Counted from the stretch's first letter, positions 53,319-64,000 are shown. The stretch: 64,000 bases of DNA from Clytia hemisphaerica (GCA_902728285.1 CACVBU010001197.1:2009743-2073742); one strand, 5' to 3'. A program made the numbers and translations. The notes: generated from the sequence alone by a model not told the origin.

Positions 53319-55687
53319 CTGGAATACACGCTCCATTGTTGCAGGACTCGAATTTGATTTTCGGTCCTATGCATGATTTCCCGCCAAAAGCAGGCTTTGG
53401 GTTATTGCAATTTCTTGTTGCTCGTCGGCGCCCTGGACCACATCTTCGATTACATGCTCCGAAAGCAGACCATGTACTCCATTTTCCATTAACCGGACAC
53501 GCTCCATTGTTGCAGGACTCGAATTTGATTTTCGGTCCTTCGCATGATTTTCCACCAAAAGCAGGCTTTGGGTTATTACAATTTCTTGTGAATCGTCGGC
53601 GCCCTGGACCACATTTTCGATTACATGCTCCGATAGCGGACCATGTACTCCATTTTCCATCAACTAAAATTGATTTTAAAAGATTCTTAAGAATAGTTCA
53701 ATTTGATAAAGACAATATAGTCGCCAAACACTGAACTTTTAAGGGAACGTTTTGGCCAATTTTGACTTTATCGTTTAGCAAATTCTTTCAAATCATTTTT
53801 AATTTCAATAAATTTAAAATTGTAGGGAATGTTCTTTATACTACTGAGTATCCCTTGCCATGGCATAATGTCAAAATGATTCACCTGGTATAACTGAGTG
53901 AAAACAAAACAGAGCGTTATATGGTTCAAATCTCTTCTTGCTAATTGTGTCTTTTCAGTAAACTAAAACCTTTGATCTGTTATAATGTTATGGCGAATTA
54001 AATTCAACAAGTACTTTTTGGGAGTTTAATCAGAGAGCTTGTTTTCGCCTTGAAATAGCAAAATCTTATAGGCTTAAAAGTAAATCGAGATTGAATATTT
54101 TTCAGATCGTTTTTTCACCCATTCGTTTAGTTTGAGCTTTAGCGTGATGAACAGAAGACAAATCACAACCTTATCTCAGGCTAAATGCAATTGATACATA
54201 CCTACTTTTGCATAAATGTAAACAGAATCAGTGGTACCAATACAATTTTGACCTTTTTCACAATGATGAAAGACTGTGTTGATTCATTGCTCGTATGAAG
54301 TTTGACCAGGATAATGACTCCCGTGATCCGCAGCCTTAGTTTCAAAACATCCCTCGTAGTCGGTTAGAACTAGTGCTCCTTCTTTTGCTTTTCCTGCACA
54401 GTCACAAGCCAAACTGCAATTTATGATAATAACCACACTTTAAAAGGCTCATACGTAAATGCAAAAAAAATAAGATTTAAGGACAAAGCCTGGTGATTAT
54501 CGGAGCTAAAAGGCAGAATAGTGAAAATTGGCTGTAAAGAATTAACTCGCTGCCGGGAGGTTTCATTTTAACCTGATCTTTTAAGCTATGACTATTTGAA
54601 GAAAAAGAAAATACCTCTTTATTGATCCATCACCATAGACTGGCTTTCTCATTATAAACTTGGTAGGGGCATTATCATTCTTTGTAAAACATCCAATACG
54701 GCTTAGTTTGGAACCATTACCACAGTCTGAAAAATATTTGAGATCATTTCAACTTTAAAGGAGAGAAAGATAATTTAAAAAAAGTTACTATTTGGTAAAT
54801 TTCCAGTCAATTTTTTTTCAAACTAACTATTGAAAAACATTTTTAAGGAGATATAGGTTGAATTTAGAGCTAATTTTAACATATTTCTAAGTACCAGCAG
54901 CTCCACAGGCCAAGTTAAGATCCCCTACCAATGACCTTATTCACATAAATTACTTATAAATTTTATAACATGAAAAATTATTTCAACCATATGCAATGTC
55001 GTATATATCAGACATGGACTGTAATGCACAGTTTGAGTTAAAAATCATCATTTTTAGTCTAACTCGTATGAATTGAATTGGGTTTCATGGTGAAGCAAAA
55101 AAATCAACAGGAGCCTTTCCAGCGAGATTTTAAGCCAAAAAGTCAAAAAAAATGCAAAGATTTGACAAAAATCCACTCTTTTAAGATTTTGACCGTTTTT
55201 GACCATTTTTGGTCAACGAGTTATCCAAGAACCACCAAATTTGGCCATGTTTTACTTGATTCTGTCCTCCAGCGAATTAATTTAAAGCTTTACCATTGGG
55301 CATCTTTCTATCATTCAGACAGGTCCGCGCAGCCCACCCCGGCCTTCCTAAATCGGGCGGCCTCAAAGGCGCCTTAAAGAAAGAGGAGACTCAAAGCTAT
55401 CAAACGAGCTATGAACAAGCTTCTAACTCCATCTAGATCTCGAGATATAAGCCTTTAAAGTTTGAAATAGCGATTTTCTTTAAAAAACTTAGAAAAAAAT
55501 GACCATGGCATATAAAGGGTTAACAATCTTCTATATCATTTGGTTCCTTGATTTTTCTCCTCGCCCTGTGAGTTGAAAACATTTAAACTGATCCCTATGA
55601 AGGGGTTTTTATAATAAACAGCCTACCTAGAATGTCTGCAAAACATCCTGATGCCAAATAAATTGCGATAAATAATTGCAACATCAT
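53319..55687 (-). CDS. Secreted protein with a GCF/CDC cysteine module and two thrombospondin type-1 repeats; in-frame TGA
   Basis: Exons (minus): 55687-55627 (signal peptide MMLQLFIAIYLASGCFADIL), 54726-54615, 54413-54202 and 53663-53319. Junction phases agree throughout (1-1, 2-2, 1-1), strong support for the model. Exons 2-3 form one module: CGNGSKLSRIGCFTK ... LACDCAGKAKEGALVLTDYE-GCFE ... HHCEKGQNC ... YIYAK, resembling GCF...CxC...GECW modules of cnidarian extracellular proteins (from memory). Exon 4 holds two TSP1 repeats, each with the W-x2-W C-mannosylation motif (KWSTWSA), six Cys and GRRR; both read CNRxCG, so the usual Ser/Thr for O-fucosylation is missing. Exon 3 contains an in-frame TGA (54286-54284) where related modules seem to have Cys. 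The frame stays open to the last donor (CAG|GTATTC at 53319); no terminal exon was found. Confidence 0.78.
54284..54286 (-). other. In-frame TGA inside exon 3 of the thrombospondin-repeat gene
   Basis: Reads CAA-TGA-ATC-AAC in the frame fixed by both splice junctions. One base change would restore TGT or TGC (Cys). Either a disabling mutation, a sequencing error or, least likely, a recoded codon. Confidence 0.75.
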
Positions 55688-57061
55688 GATGTACTTGATT
55701 TCTAAACAATAGAAAATATAGAATTCAGCCTCACTTTTTAGTCTTTGGTTTGGGTTTATCTTATACGTTTTTTTATGAACAAACTTTATAAGAACATAAG
55801 GCTTTGCGGACTGTAAAATACCCAATTTCTTAGGAAAATGGACAAAAATACTTGGTGAAAATAAGAACATGTAAAAAAAGCTTGTACCTTCATTATCTCA
55901 AGTCCTATAGAAGTGTAGATATTATGAATAGAGCTCTCATTCATTTCATCTCATTTTAGCATCTCATTCAGAACTTCAGAAATTTTCAAACCAAAAATAT
56001 CTCAAAATGTTTGACTAGCCTTACCTTTTTGCTTGTCAATCTTGCAATGATGAGAAATGTGCATTTTGCTAAATGTTATAATGAGAAATTTTTTGATCGA
56101 ACAAAAGGCCACAAGCTCTCAACGTTACAAGAACATGGCAACCAGGGTGAAAGCATGCTCTATGGTTAAATTATGAAGCATGGTAATGCGAGAGATCAAG
56201 TCTTGACGAATTTTCAGTTCGCCTTGATAATCCACATTTTTTTATTAAACATTGCACACGCTGTTTTATTTAAAAGAACAATTTTATAACAACACCAGCC
56301 TCAGTTTTAGCTCTTCGGAACGATAGCTCTATTGTTTGGAACATTATAAATACATTTAAGAACAATCTTATCCTCAGCCAAAATTTAATGGTTTTTATTT
56401 AAAAGAAAGCGTGGAAACGGATTATACATCTCTGTGTCAGTGATCCAGGTGATTTTGAACCTCGTTGCTCTAATAAATTGTAAAATATAAAAGAGTTTAT
56501 AGTATTTTACGGACTGTTGAGTTTTCATTAGGATGAGCAAACATTTTTCATGACCTTTAATGAACCAATCAGATCACAAATGAGGAAAATAAAAAAATTC
56601 AATGAAAAACTTTCTTAGCTGGGCCAGATAAATTTGATAAAAAAATTTAAAACTAGAAATGTAATTTTATTCATTAATTGACGTTTCGGTTTCTTCTTTG
56701 TACCTAGCCTGGGGATCCATGCTATGACACCTAGCCTGGGGATCCATGCTATGATTTCTTATTCTATATACTGATGGCAAAATATATAGCATGGTATAGA
56801 CTGGGAGTTTGAATTTCCCAGATCCTAATAACGGTTGAAAACATAGCCAATCAAATTTTGTTATTCTTTTGCTGGTCACACTTTCTTAAAGAAAGCGCAA
56901 GTTCCGAAATTTGGTTTTTATTTTAGTAAGTGAGGACAGCGCTAAATTCAAATTTTCCACTGTAAATTTTTGGAAGCAGAAATCTTCCCCTCACAGGTCA
57001 TATCCGTCCTGTATACATCAGATTATAAAAATACAGGACGGGTATCCTGTCTACTTTGCAC
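55688..57061. other. Non-coding stretch upstream of the thrombospondin-repeat gene
   Basis: Should contain the promoter; no clear TATA box was seen within 100 bp of 55687. A perfect 27-bp tandem duplication built on ACCTAGCCTGGGGATCCATG occurs near 56704-56757. No gene. Confidence 0.5.
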
Positions 57062-57786
57062 CAGTAGCGGCCTGGCAGTGGGTGCAGGGTGTGCAGTGCA
57101 CCACCCAGAAAGACCTCAGAGGGGCGCCAAAAAAGCTTTTCAAGGGGGCGCCAAAAGTTTTTTTGATGTTTCGTTGGGCGATTTTGCGCCCTTTGACACG
57201 TTTTTAGCGCTGAAATTTTTTTTTCGCCTGCGGCGCTTCGTTTTATTTTACGAATTATTTCAAAACTACTATCAACATTGAATTGCGAAAAGTCAAAGCA
57301 AGAGAAGTGTTGTGAATCCACCAGGGGTTAAAGAGGATGCTCACCCGCAAAATGAGAGATTGATCGAAACTGCTCACTGTGGTTTTTGTGGTCTTATGCG
57401 GACTAACTTTCTCCTTTTTAGAATATCTTATAAGCTGTTTGACCTTTCTTACACCAAATTTTTTTGCCTGCAGCGCCAGAATTACAAAGAAGCCTTATTC
57501 TTGCTAACTTTCGAATTTTTGGGGCCGCTCTCAGCCATTGATCTTTAATGGAGAATACAGTAAGACCAGGAAATAACAAGGAAATAGATATCAAATTATC
57601 ATTACCACCACCTTCGTACAAATAAAACTTTGTTAACTCAGAGATTCCGGGCGTTACTTTCAAACAGTCACTGCTCTTACCAGTTTAATAGTTTCACTTA
57701 ATGGTTTAGGGCGCACATAAGGACAAAAATACCAGGGGCAATTTCATAGTTTGCACCACCAAGAAAATCAAGCCAGGCCTCTACTG
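57062..57786. mobile_element. hAT-like MITE, CAGTAGCGGCCTGGC termini (copy 2, inverted relative to copy 1)
   Basis: 725 bp, opening CAGTAGCGGCCTGGC and ending GCCAGGCCTCTACTG; the whole interior matches the inverse of 36554-37271 (ATTCCGGGCGTTACTTTCAA, GAGGATGCTCACCC). No clean 8-bp target duplication was seen here (CTTTGCAC against GCATGTAA), which would be explained if this copy arose by duplication rather than transposition. Confidence 0.7.
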
Positions 57787-60700
57787 GCATGTAATTACTT
57801 AAATTAATTTTTTCAAAAGCAGTTTGTTCTTAAACATGTCAAAGAAGCGAAAATATAAGGTTTTATCTTAAAATTCTGAAATTGATTTTTCATTATAACC
57901 AGAGTCCTTAAAGGAAAACTGGCCAAAAAGGTTTCGCAAAGTGATTGTTGAAAATTCATTTACGTTGTGGCATTATTTCATTTATTTTTGAGAAATTACA
58001 GGAAAAGTTTTCAAAAAAAAAAAAAGATTATTTAGAAAATTATAAAAGACAGTATCGACAACTCTTTCTTTATACAACCAAGTATAAGTGAACAAAAAAG
58101 TAAAATCAACACAGTTTCTTACCAAGTATATTCAGGTTAAATGTCTGAAAGAATTCGTAAAAATGCTTTCCAGCGAAAAGTCAGATTTTCCACAAACTTA
58201 AAATCCAGATATATTGACAACTATACATCTAGGTTTAGCAAACAAACCTCTTTCTAAAAGAACTGCGTAGGTCTTCACATTAGTACCAAACCCAACAAAT
58301 AAATTTTTTAACTGGAACAAGAAGTTGAATCTAATACCTTGATAGAAACATTGAATTTTTGATTTTCAAATTAACTGTTTTCCTTTTTTATAAGATTGTA
58401 CCTGTTAAAATTTCTATTCGATATAAAATTTGGAAATATATGGCATATTTTATGTCCAGTTGAACTTTTTGAGCCCATTTTGACCAACAGCTGTTAAAGG
58501 AATAAAAGAAATGTGAAATTTTCGTTTAAGAAAAATCAAGTGACTTCACATTGCTTCTCTTCATTTCGCAAGTTTGAAAAAAGCAACAAACAAAGTTTTT
58601 GATCATAAAGCAAAGTTTTCTTTAATCTTTAAGCAATGAACAATCATATTTAATATTCGAAATATTTAGAGGTTTCATGGAGGATATATTTATTGCATTG
58701 GCTTCCCTGCTTGGTTATATGGGGAGGGTTTTCACTTTTACGGTATGACGATATTGGGCCTTTTTACCCACGGTAAAGGTATACGAGAAAAACGACGGGA
58801 TTACGTTATTTCATTTATCGGTAAATTCCTGTTTTTTGTCGGTATTTCGATATATTTATCAATAAAAACGATATTTCGGTATAAAACTATTTACCTCTTA
58901 GTTTCTTCATGAGTTTCATGCAGAAAACTTTCAAAAAAGATATGTCTATTCCGCTATTTTAACCGGGGAGGGGCAGCTGGGCAAAAGGACCGACGGGTAT
59001 GTGCGGGTCCTAAGGGTACCCTTTCCAATATGTTTAAAATGCACTGTAAGGGTCGGAAAAACTAGAGATGCACTGTAAGGGTAGAAATTTCAGAAAATTC
59101 TTGAAAAATCTAGATATTTTGACCAAAAATGCTAGAATTTTGACCATTTTTTGCACGAAAGGGATCGAAAATTTGGGGGAAAATGCACTCTAAAGGGTAT
59201 GATTTTCACTGATTTTTGCTGCACTGTAAGGGTGCAATTTTAAAAGCCAATTTTTGGCCCGCACATACCGTCAGTCCGCAAACCCAGTGCCCCCCCCGGG
59301 TATTTTAACCAGTAAAATTTTCTTACTCGCTTCCCTCGCACAATGTTGGATGTCCTATTCACTTATTGTCATGGTGAGGTTATTCTAAATAAGCAAAACT
59401 TTACGATATTTAAAAATATTTTCGTTATTTTTCTGCTGCCGCATTTTTTTAATGACAACTTTTGTGATTCAAATACTGCATCCAACAAATGAGTCTAGAT
59501 AAAATTTTCTCCGTCAGCACTAAATGATATGGTCGTTTCTCCGTATTTACTTATATTGCTACTACAATACAATACACTGATACTGCAGTAACTTAGAGAC
59601 AATAAAGGCGGCATTTACTCCTTCAATAATTAGTAAAAGTAGGTAGTTCTAAAAACATCTTTTGCAGCATCGAACGATTAAAAAATAATTCACATCATGA
59701 TGCACATGATGCGTTTTCAGGCAATCTAGCCATTCTAAAATCTAAATTATTTTATCGGCGAAACTCTTGGAACACTGCACCGGGTACGGCAGGTACGTCG
59801 CTCGCCGTACCATATTTTTGCCAATAAAATCAAAAATTGTGTGACCAAACAAGGCATACTTGGCTAACAATAGCGTATTAAGGCCGTTTTTCAATAACAA
59901 AGGATTTTGCGAACGCTTCGCTCGCGTTCTTATTTTCCATTTATTTATTTCCTCCTTTAGAATTCGCGTCCTCTAGTTGCAACACGGCACCACCTCTATG
60001 AAGCCTGTGTCTACGGCTTTGCAGACCATGATTGGCCCAAACCTCGATTTTAAATTAATTCTCAATATAAAAGACATCTTAAGGGTCGGCGAGGAAGAAA
60101 TTATTGGAGGAAAGGCTTAATCTTGCATTTGCCTCCCGTAACAAGCAAGTAACTTTGGCGCGGTAGACCTAAAATCTTGCTTTATGAAAGCTCAAATAGC
60201 TGTAAAAGAGGCCTTAAAAAGTCGACGATATCGAGAATAAGGTAACAAAACTAGCAAAAAACTTTATATATTGGCGAAAATGTTTGGTATAAGAATATGT
60301 CAATCTGTTTAAAAGAGACCATAAAAAGGTTAAATTTAGCCCCATAAGGTCACAATCATCTAACCAAAGATGTAAAAGCAAAGTTGGTGCGTGGACGTGA
60401 AAATGGTTTTTTTTTCACGCGTGAATACGTGAATTGGCAAAAATTTGTGCGTGAATACCTGAATTGAGGGTTGACTGGGGGCCTCATAAAGTACAAGACT
60501 TGTTTGTACAGTTTCTAATTTGTTACTACACAATATATTTGATAACTGAAAATTCATTATTTTCAAAAAAAAACATAAATATAGTATCGGTATCGGTATA
60601 AGGCTTCCTTCACCGACGGTATTACGGTATTTGACCCAAAATTTTGTCGGTATGACGGTATTTAAGACCCCTGAACCCCCCCCTATATGAAGTGTAGAGT

Positions 60701-60829
60701 TTTTCCTTTCCAGCAGTTTATTTATTTTTGAACAAGAAAGTTGTTGGTCGAATACGAAGATAGAGTAATAAGGTCCAAGGTGGAAATATCTTGAATTATC
60801 TTGATAAACGATCAAACACTAAACCCTCT
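57787..60829. other. Non-coding stretch
   Basis: Contains ACGGGAAAACGG-family fragments at 58722-58880 and 60592-60686, the GTATGTGCGG-family MITE at 58970-59300 and AT-rich sequence. The minus ORF 60360-60815 reads through a repeat and is not supported. A CGAACGCTTCGCTCGCGTTC palindrome lies near 59911-59930. Confidence 0.5.
58970..59300. mobile_element. GTATGTGCGG-family MITE (best-preserved copy)
   Basis: Left end GGGGAGGGGCAGCTGGGCAA then GACGGGTATGTGCGGG; right end GCCCGCACATACCGTCAGTC then CCCAGTGCCCCCCCCGGG. Internal TGCACTGTAAGGGT blocks match 19281-19605. About 330 bp; target duplication unclear, possibly TTTTAACC (present at both flanks, 58961 and 59303). Confidence 0.7.
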
Positions 60830-61325
60830 CAACACCCATACATTGTATGAGGGGCTAATACAGAAATGGGGAGCTGGATAGTGTTATGTCACTTGGCATT
60901 AAAAAAAATATTAAGAGGGACTGCTTTAGTTTGCAATCTTTGTAGCAGGTGTTAGACGGTAATAGACAAAGACAAAATTAAATTCTCTTTCCAAGAAGTT
61001 TTCTAGAAGATTGGTCAATTAGAACCTCTAAATGCATTTAGGAAATTGTATCTCAATATTGAAGGTTCTTGTGGAGGAGGAAATTAGTAAACATCAAAAC
61101 TTCGTATAAGAAGATTGCCTCTCGATTATTCGTGACAGGAAAATTGCACTCAAGACAGTTTCCCTTTGCCGGACATTTATCCCATGAACGATGGGAGGAC
61201 ATCTGAGCCTATTTTCATATCCACAACTTTTGTAGATAAGAAATAATCGAGGGTTGTAGATTCTCAGGGTTTATTGAAGATAGGATACAATGATAAAATT
61301 AGCCTGAGTTTGCAATATTGGTAAT

Positions 61326-61566
61326 CATAGATTTATAAAGCCCGAAGGGTTAGATGTCGGGCTTTAAGCCATCGCAGGCAAAAAAAATTGAATATCGGAA
61401 AAAAATATTGTTGCTATTGTTTTCGAAAACCTGCGAAGCTTCTAATTGGTCAAGTGCTGAAATTCTATTGTAATGTCACGTGACTTAGGTAGGATTTCCT
61501 ACCTAATCACGGCACACTTTTCGGCAGAAACTTGACATCTATCCCTTCGGGCTTTATAAATCTATG
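61326..61566. mobile_element. MITE with TAGATTTATAAAGCCCGAAG inverted ends, in the upstream region of the pseudogene copy
   Basis: Ends TAGATTTATAAAGCCCGAAG and the inverse CTTCGGGCTTTATAAATCTA, about 240 bp apart. The orthologous place in the left arm (about 34630-34650, GGTAATCCATAAACGTTG) lacks it, an empty site. The target duplication is not clear (TA possible). Confidence 0.75.
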
Positions 61567-61637
61567 GTGGTAGTTCTTAAACGTTGATTTGACATTATAG
61601 GAGAAATCCCAGGAAATCCTAAGGCTTAGTGAAAAAG

Positions 61638-61643
61638 TATAAA
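61638..61643 (+). promoter_or_regulatory. TATA box of the pseudogene copy
   Basis: TATAAA 80 bp before the ATG at 61723, same spacing as in the functional copy. Confidence 0.55.
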
Positions 61644-61722
61644 ATGGATGAGAAAACATGTTACAAAACATCCCAAACCTTGATTTCAACAAGTAAACAG
61701 GACAACAAAACAAGGACACAAG

Positions 61723-63432
61723 ATGAAGTTGGTTATTGCCATTGCTTTGCTAGCAGGTAAGCACTCTCATCTCACTTTAAAGTTGACATATTTCTACTCA
61801 GGCTTTTCACATGTCAAACCTATTTAAGTCTATTTATTAGTCGCACTGAAATCGTAGGGTATTTTCCGATCGAGAACGAAATTTCAACCAAATTTTTTAG
61901 TGAGGCGGGGGTCCGAACAGATCTTTGACACAGGGGTGTACATGTTTTACTTCTTGGCTTTCTCAATGCTATGAACTTTTTTTCCATTCTCTTTAGTATG
62001 TAGTGCCCTTCCACCTTATCAAGGTATCAAAACATTAACCACAAGAACTGCAAAGCTCCTCATGACTCAGACTGTGAGTACAGAGGAAAAAAACTGATCT
62101 TATCCATCTTAAGTTTGCGAGATGACAAATCACAAAGTTAAAAGTATGAAAATTCTCAAACTTTAATCTCAAAATCTTAATTCAAGATGGGCAATTATGA
62201 CAGAAATTTTGACGACCAGCGACCACAGAAATTTGGGTTATCGAGTTTTTTCTCCTTCTCCAACGTAGAGTGTCTCTCCTAATTATTAGAATATATTTAA
62301 TATTGAAGAGTAAGCTCACCTCTGCCTCATCTAATTAAAGCCGCATGCCAAATACGTAAAACAACCATTTCGACGCTCTTGGAGCTTGATTATGGTGTCA
62401 ATTTCTATCATTTTGTATTATCAGTATGACAATAATTAGCGGCACAAAAGTTTTTGAAAATGGTTTGAGGAGCTTTGTATCTCATCATCAGATTGTTGTC
62501 GAAATTAGTCATTTTGACAGCATAAAGACAATAGAATAATTGATTATATTCATATTCTTATGCCTTCCCAATTTTTTCCTACTGACAAGTTCTATCTATT
62601 CACACTAAAGGCATCTCATTCAGCATAGTGAAAATATTTGGTTTAACAAAACTTACAAACATCATACTTAATGACCCTGTCAATATTTTTGTCAAATAGT
62701 GTCACTCTGTCAAGAAAATGACTGGTTACTTCAAAGGCCACTTTTTAGTATCGTCCCCAGTATCCTGAGGACTTGATTTAAACCTTCTCTACGGTGGAGA
62801 GAGCAGATAAACTCGATAATCCAAATTTACCTGGTCACCGTTCGTGGACGCTGGTCGTGGTCGCCATTTCTGGTCGATGTTTAGAAACTCCCGAATTTTG
62901 AGGATGGAGAGGACCCTTTATTGCTAAAACATACCCGACACCGACTTTACCTAAAGTAGCTCCCGGGTATTTAGCCCTTCTGGTATTGAAAAGCAATCTA
63001 GTGCAGCTTGTTAATTATGTTTAAATCATATATGGGTGATATTTATCTCTCAATTTTATTTTCAGGTTCATCATCACTTTGCCACAACAAAGACTCTGGA
63101 ATTTTCTTCTTGAGAGAGCATAGTTACATCATTCTCGTTCAATTTCAATGCTCTAACGGAAAAGCTACGTGCACTCGACTGTCACACAAAACAACAACAT
63201 CAACAACACCTTCTACAACAACAACTACTACTACTACAAAAGATCCTCATGACCCATATAAAGGGATCGAACCTCGCAAACCCTACAAAACACACCAGCA
63301 CCACACCACACAATCGACAAAAGCTCCTCGCAACTCATTCAGAGGAATCAAACCTCACAAGGTTCACAAGCCACATACCACAAAAGCTCCACACAAACCA
63401 CATGCTTCTAATCTAGATTGTAAGAAAACTTT
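61723..63432 (+). pseudogene. Broken inverted copy of the chitin-binding gene (signal exon, linker exon, one damaged CBM14 exon)
   Basis: Exon 1 (61723-61756, MKLVIAIALLA) and donor are intact. Exon 2 (61997-62073) keeps its acceptor and VCSALP, but an indel changes its length from 102 to 77 nt, so it leaves phase 0 instead of 1 and the next exon would be misread. Exon 3 starts after TTTTCAG at about 63066 (SSSLCHNKDSGIFFLREHSY) but has lost the segment with two domain cysteines (the QKC...KTC region), jumping to the Thr-rich linker. Further exons are missing because the duplication ends at 63785. Skipping exon 2 would keep an open frame to the stop after KKTFKI (63442 region), so a short secreted Thr-rich product cannot be excluded. 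Confidence 0.8.
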
Positions 63433-63559
63433 CAAGATCTAAAATCTTCTTTATACACGCTCTCCTTTTAAGGGTCTATATATACAGCAGAATAAGCTGT
63501 TAAAGTTGAGTCATAATAAAGAAGCCGTTTCTAAATGTATTAAAAACTTCTGTAAATGA

Positions 63560-63720
63560 GCGATATGACCCAAATCTCTAACGCGTTATGAGGGGTTCCT
63601 TGCTCGAATCCCCAACTCCCTCCATTGCTCCATTCAGTTGGCTGGTAGATAGCCAAACCGGCTAGTCGTGGGTCCCGTAAAATCAATCAAACATCCAACG
63701 TTACAGAGCCATCCACGTAA
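63560..63720 (+). mobile_element. tRNA-derived SINE in the inverted copy
   Basis: Same SINE as at 31640-31830 and 32310-32520: GATATGACCCAAATCTCTAA and the B box GCTCGAATCCCC (63602-63613), followed by CAGTTGGCTGG and GTGGGTCCCGTAA. The A box is more decayed than in the other copies. Confidence 0.65.
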
Positions 63721-64000
63721 AAAAATAAACTATTCCATCAAATACTTGACTTTAAACCCTATTTGGCTGGATATATTGCTTGAATGAACGTATTATTTGT
63801 TTTATTAAATATTTCCCGTTTTCCCAAAAGGGAAATATTGTTAAAATGGGCTTTCTCCATAATAATAAATAATAACTTTCAGTGTCAAACGCCTTCCGTA
63901 CGCCCTGAACTGACACCCGTTTTAAGCGCCTAAAGAAATAATACTTTTATAAGAATCAAATCAATATCTCTTTGATTGAAGGCAATATGCCTTTCGGTAA

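Larger units (their letters stand above)
60830..63785. repeat. Right arm of the large inverted duplication
   Basis: Inverse of 31560-36110 with indels. It ends abruptly near 63785, within TGGATATATTGCTTGA, about 15-20 bp before the place where the next exon acceptor stands in the left arm, and continues into an unrelated repeat. Contains an additional ~240-bp MITE (61326-61566) missing in the left arm. Confidence 0.88.

Noticed and set aside
53336-53734. Plus-strand ORF of 132 codons with internal repeat
   Set aside because: Antisense shadow of the two thrombospondin repeats; the minus frame has the cysteines, tryptophans and splice phases.
54284-54286. Selenocysteine codon
   Set aside because: No SECIS could be looked for without the 3' UTR, and secreted disulphide modules are not a usual site; mutation or error is far more likely.
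60360-60815. 151-codon minus ORF
   Set aside because: Reads through an ACGGGAAAACGG-family fragment and low-complexity sequence; no domain or splice support.

Overview
The window is metazoan nuclear DNA: AT-rich, with phase-1 introns around extracellular modules, GT-AG splice sites, a TATA box about 80 bp from a start codon, and dense short transposons. The protein families point to a marine invertebrate, most likely a cnidarian: tandem cysteine modules of the type CW-x2-C...CCR-x-GW...HCC, thrombospondin type-1 exons behind a GCF/CDC module, a THAP gene, and a zinc-knuckle ORF resembling gag-like ORFs of cnidarian retroelements. That placement rests on family recognition, not on a search. 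There is one assembly gap (427 N at 27310-27736).

Layout. At the left edge (397-576, minus) lies one exon of a RecQ-like helicase. A small coiled-coil gene (3112-4374, minus) faces an inverted, decayed copy of two of its exons (2641-2935, plus). From 6716 to 12157 (minus) lies a broken Helitron carrying two OTU cysteine-protease domains in tandem, a Rep-type HUH nuclease and the start of a PIF1 helicase; seven copies of a ~310-bp satellite adjoin it (12572-14978). A THAP zinc-finger gene (19081-25217, plus) has a frameshifted first exon, and its intron holds a 5,045-bp transposon with hairpin termini and a perfect 10-bp target-site duplication. A nearly perfect palindrome centred on a mariner-type MITE (26226-27309) runs into the assembly gap.

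The best gene is a complete seven-exon secreted chitin-binding (CBM14/peritrophin-A) gene at 30058-34507 (minus; 528 codons). It grew by tandem duplication of a ~700-bp exon-intron unit that carries a tRNA-derived SINE. The whole 5' half of this locus (about 31560-36110) reappears inverted at about 60830-63785, where the gene copy is broken. Between the arms lie a zinc-knuckle ORF (41141-41818, minus), a secreted-type cysteine-module gene (42244-43735, minus), two inverted arrays of one GGCGTGCC minisatellite (45820-46250 and 48545-48905), a LINE fossil (50882-51290, minus) and a four-exon secreted thrombospondin-repeat gene (53319-55687, minus) with a TGA codon at a probable cysteine position.

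The three secreted-protein genes suggest an extracellular-matrix or mucus/cuticle gene neighbourhood, but nothing shows that they act together. Most of the rest is transposon-derived: MITEs with TA or 3-8 bp target duplications, SINEs, minisatellites and dispersed repeat families. No prokaryotic features, CRISPR arrays or confident functional RNA genes were seen.
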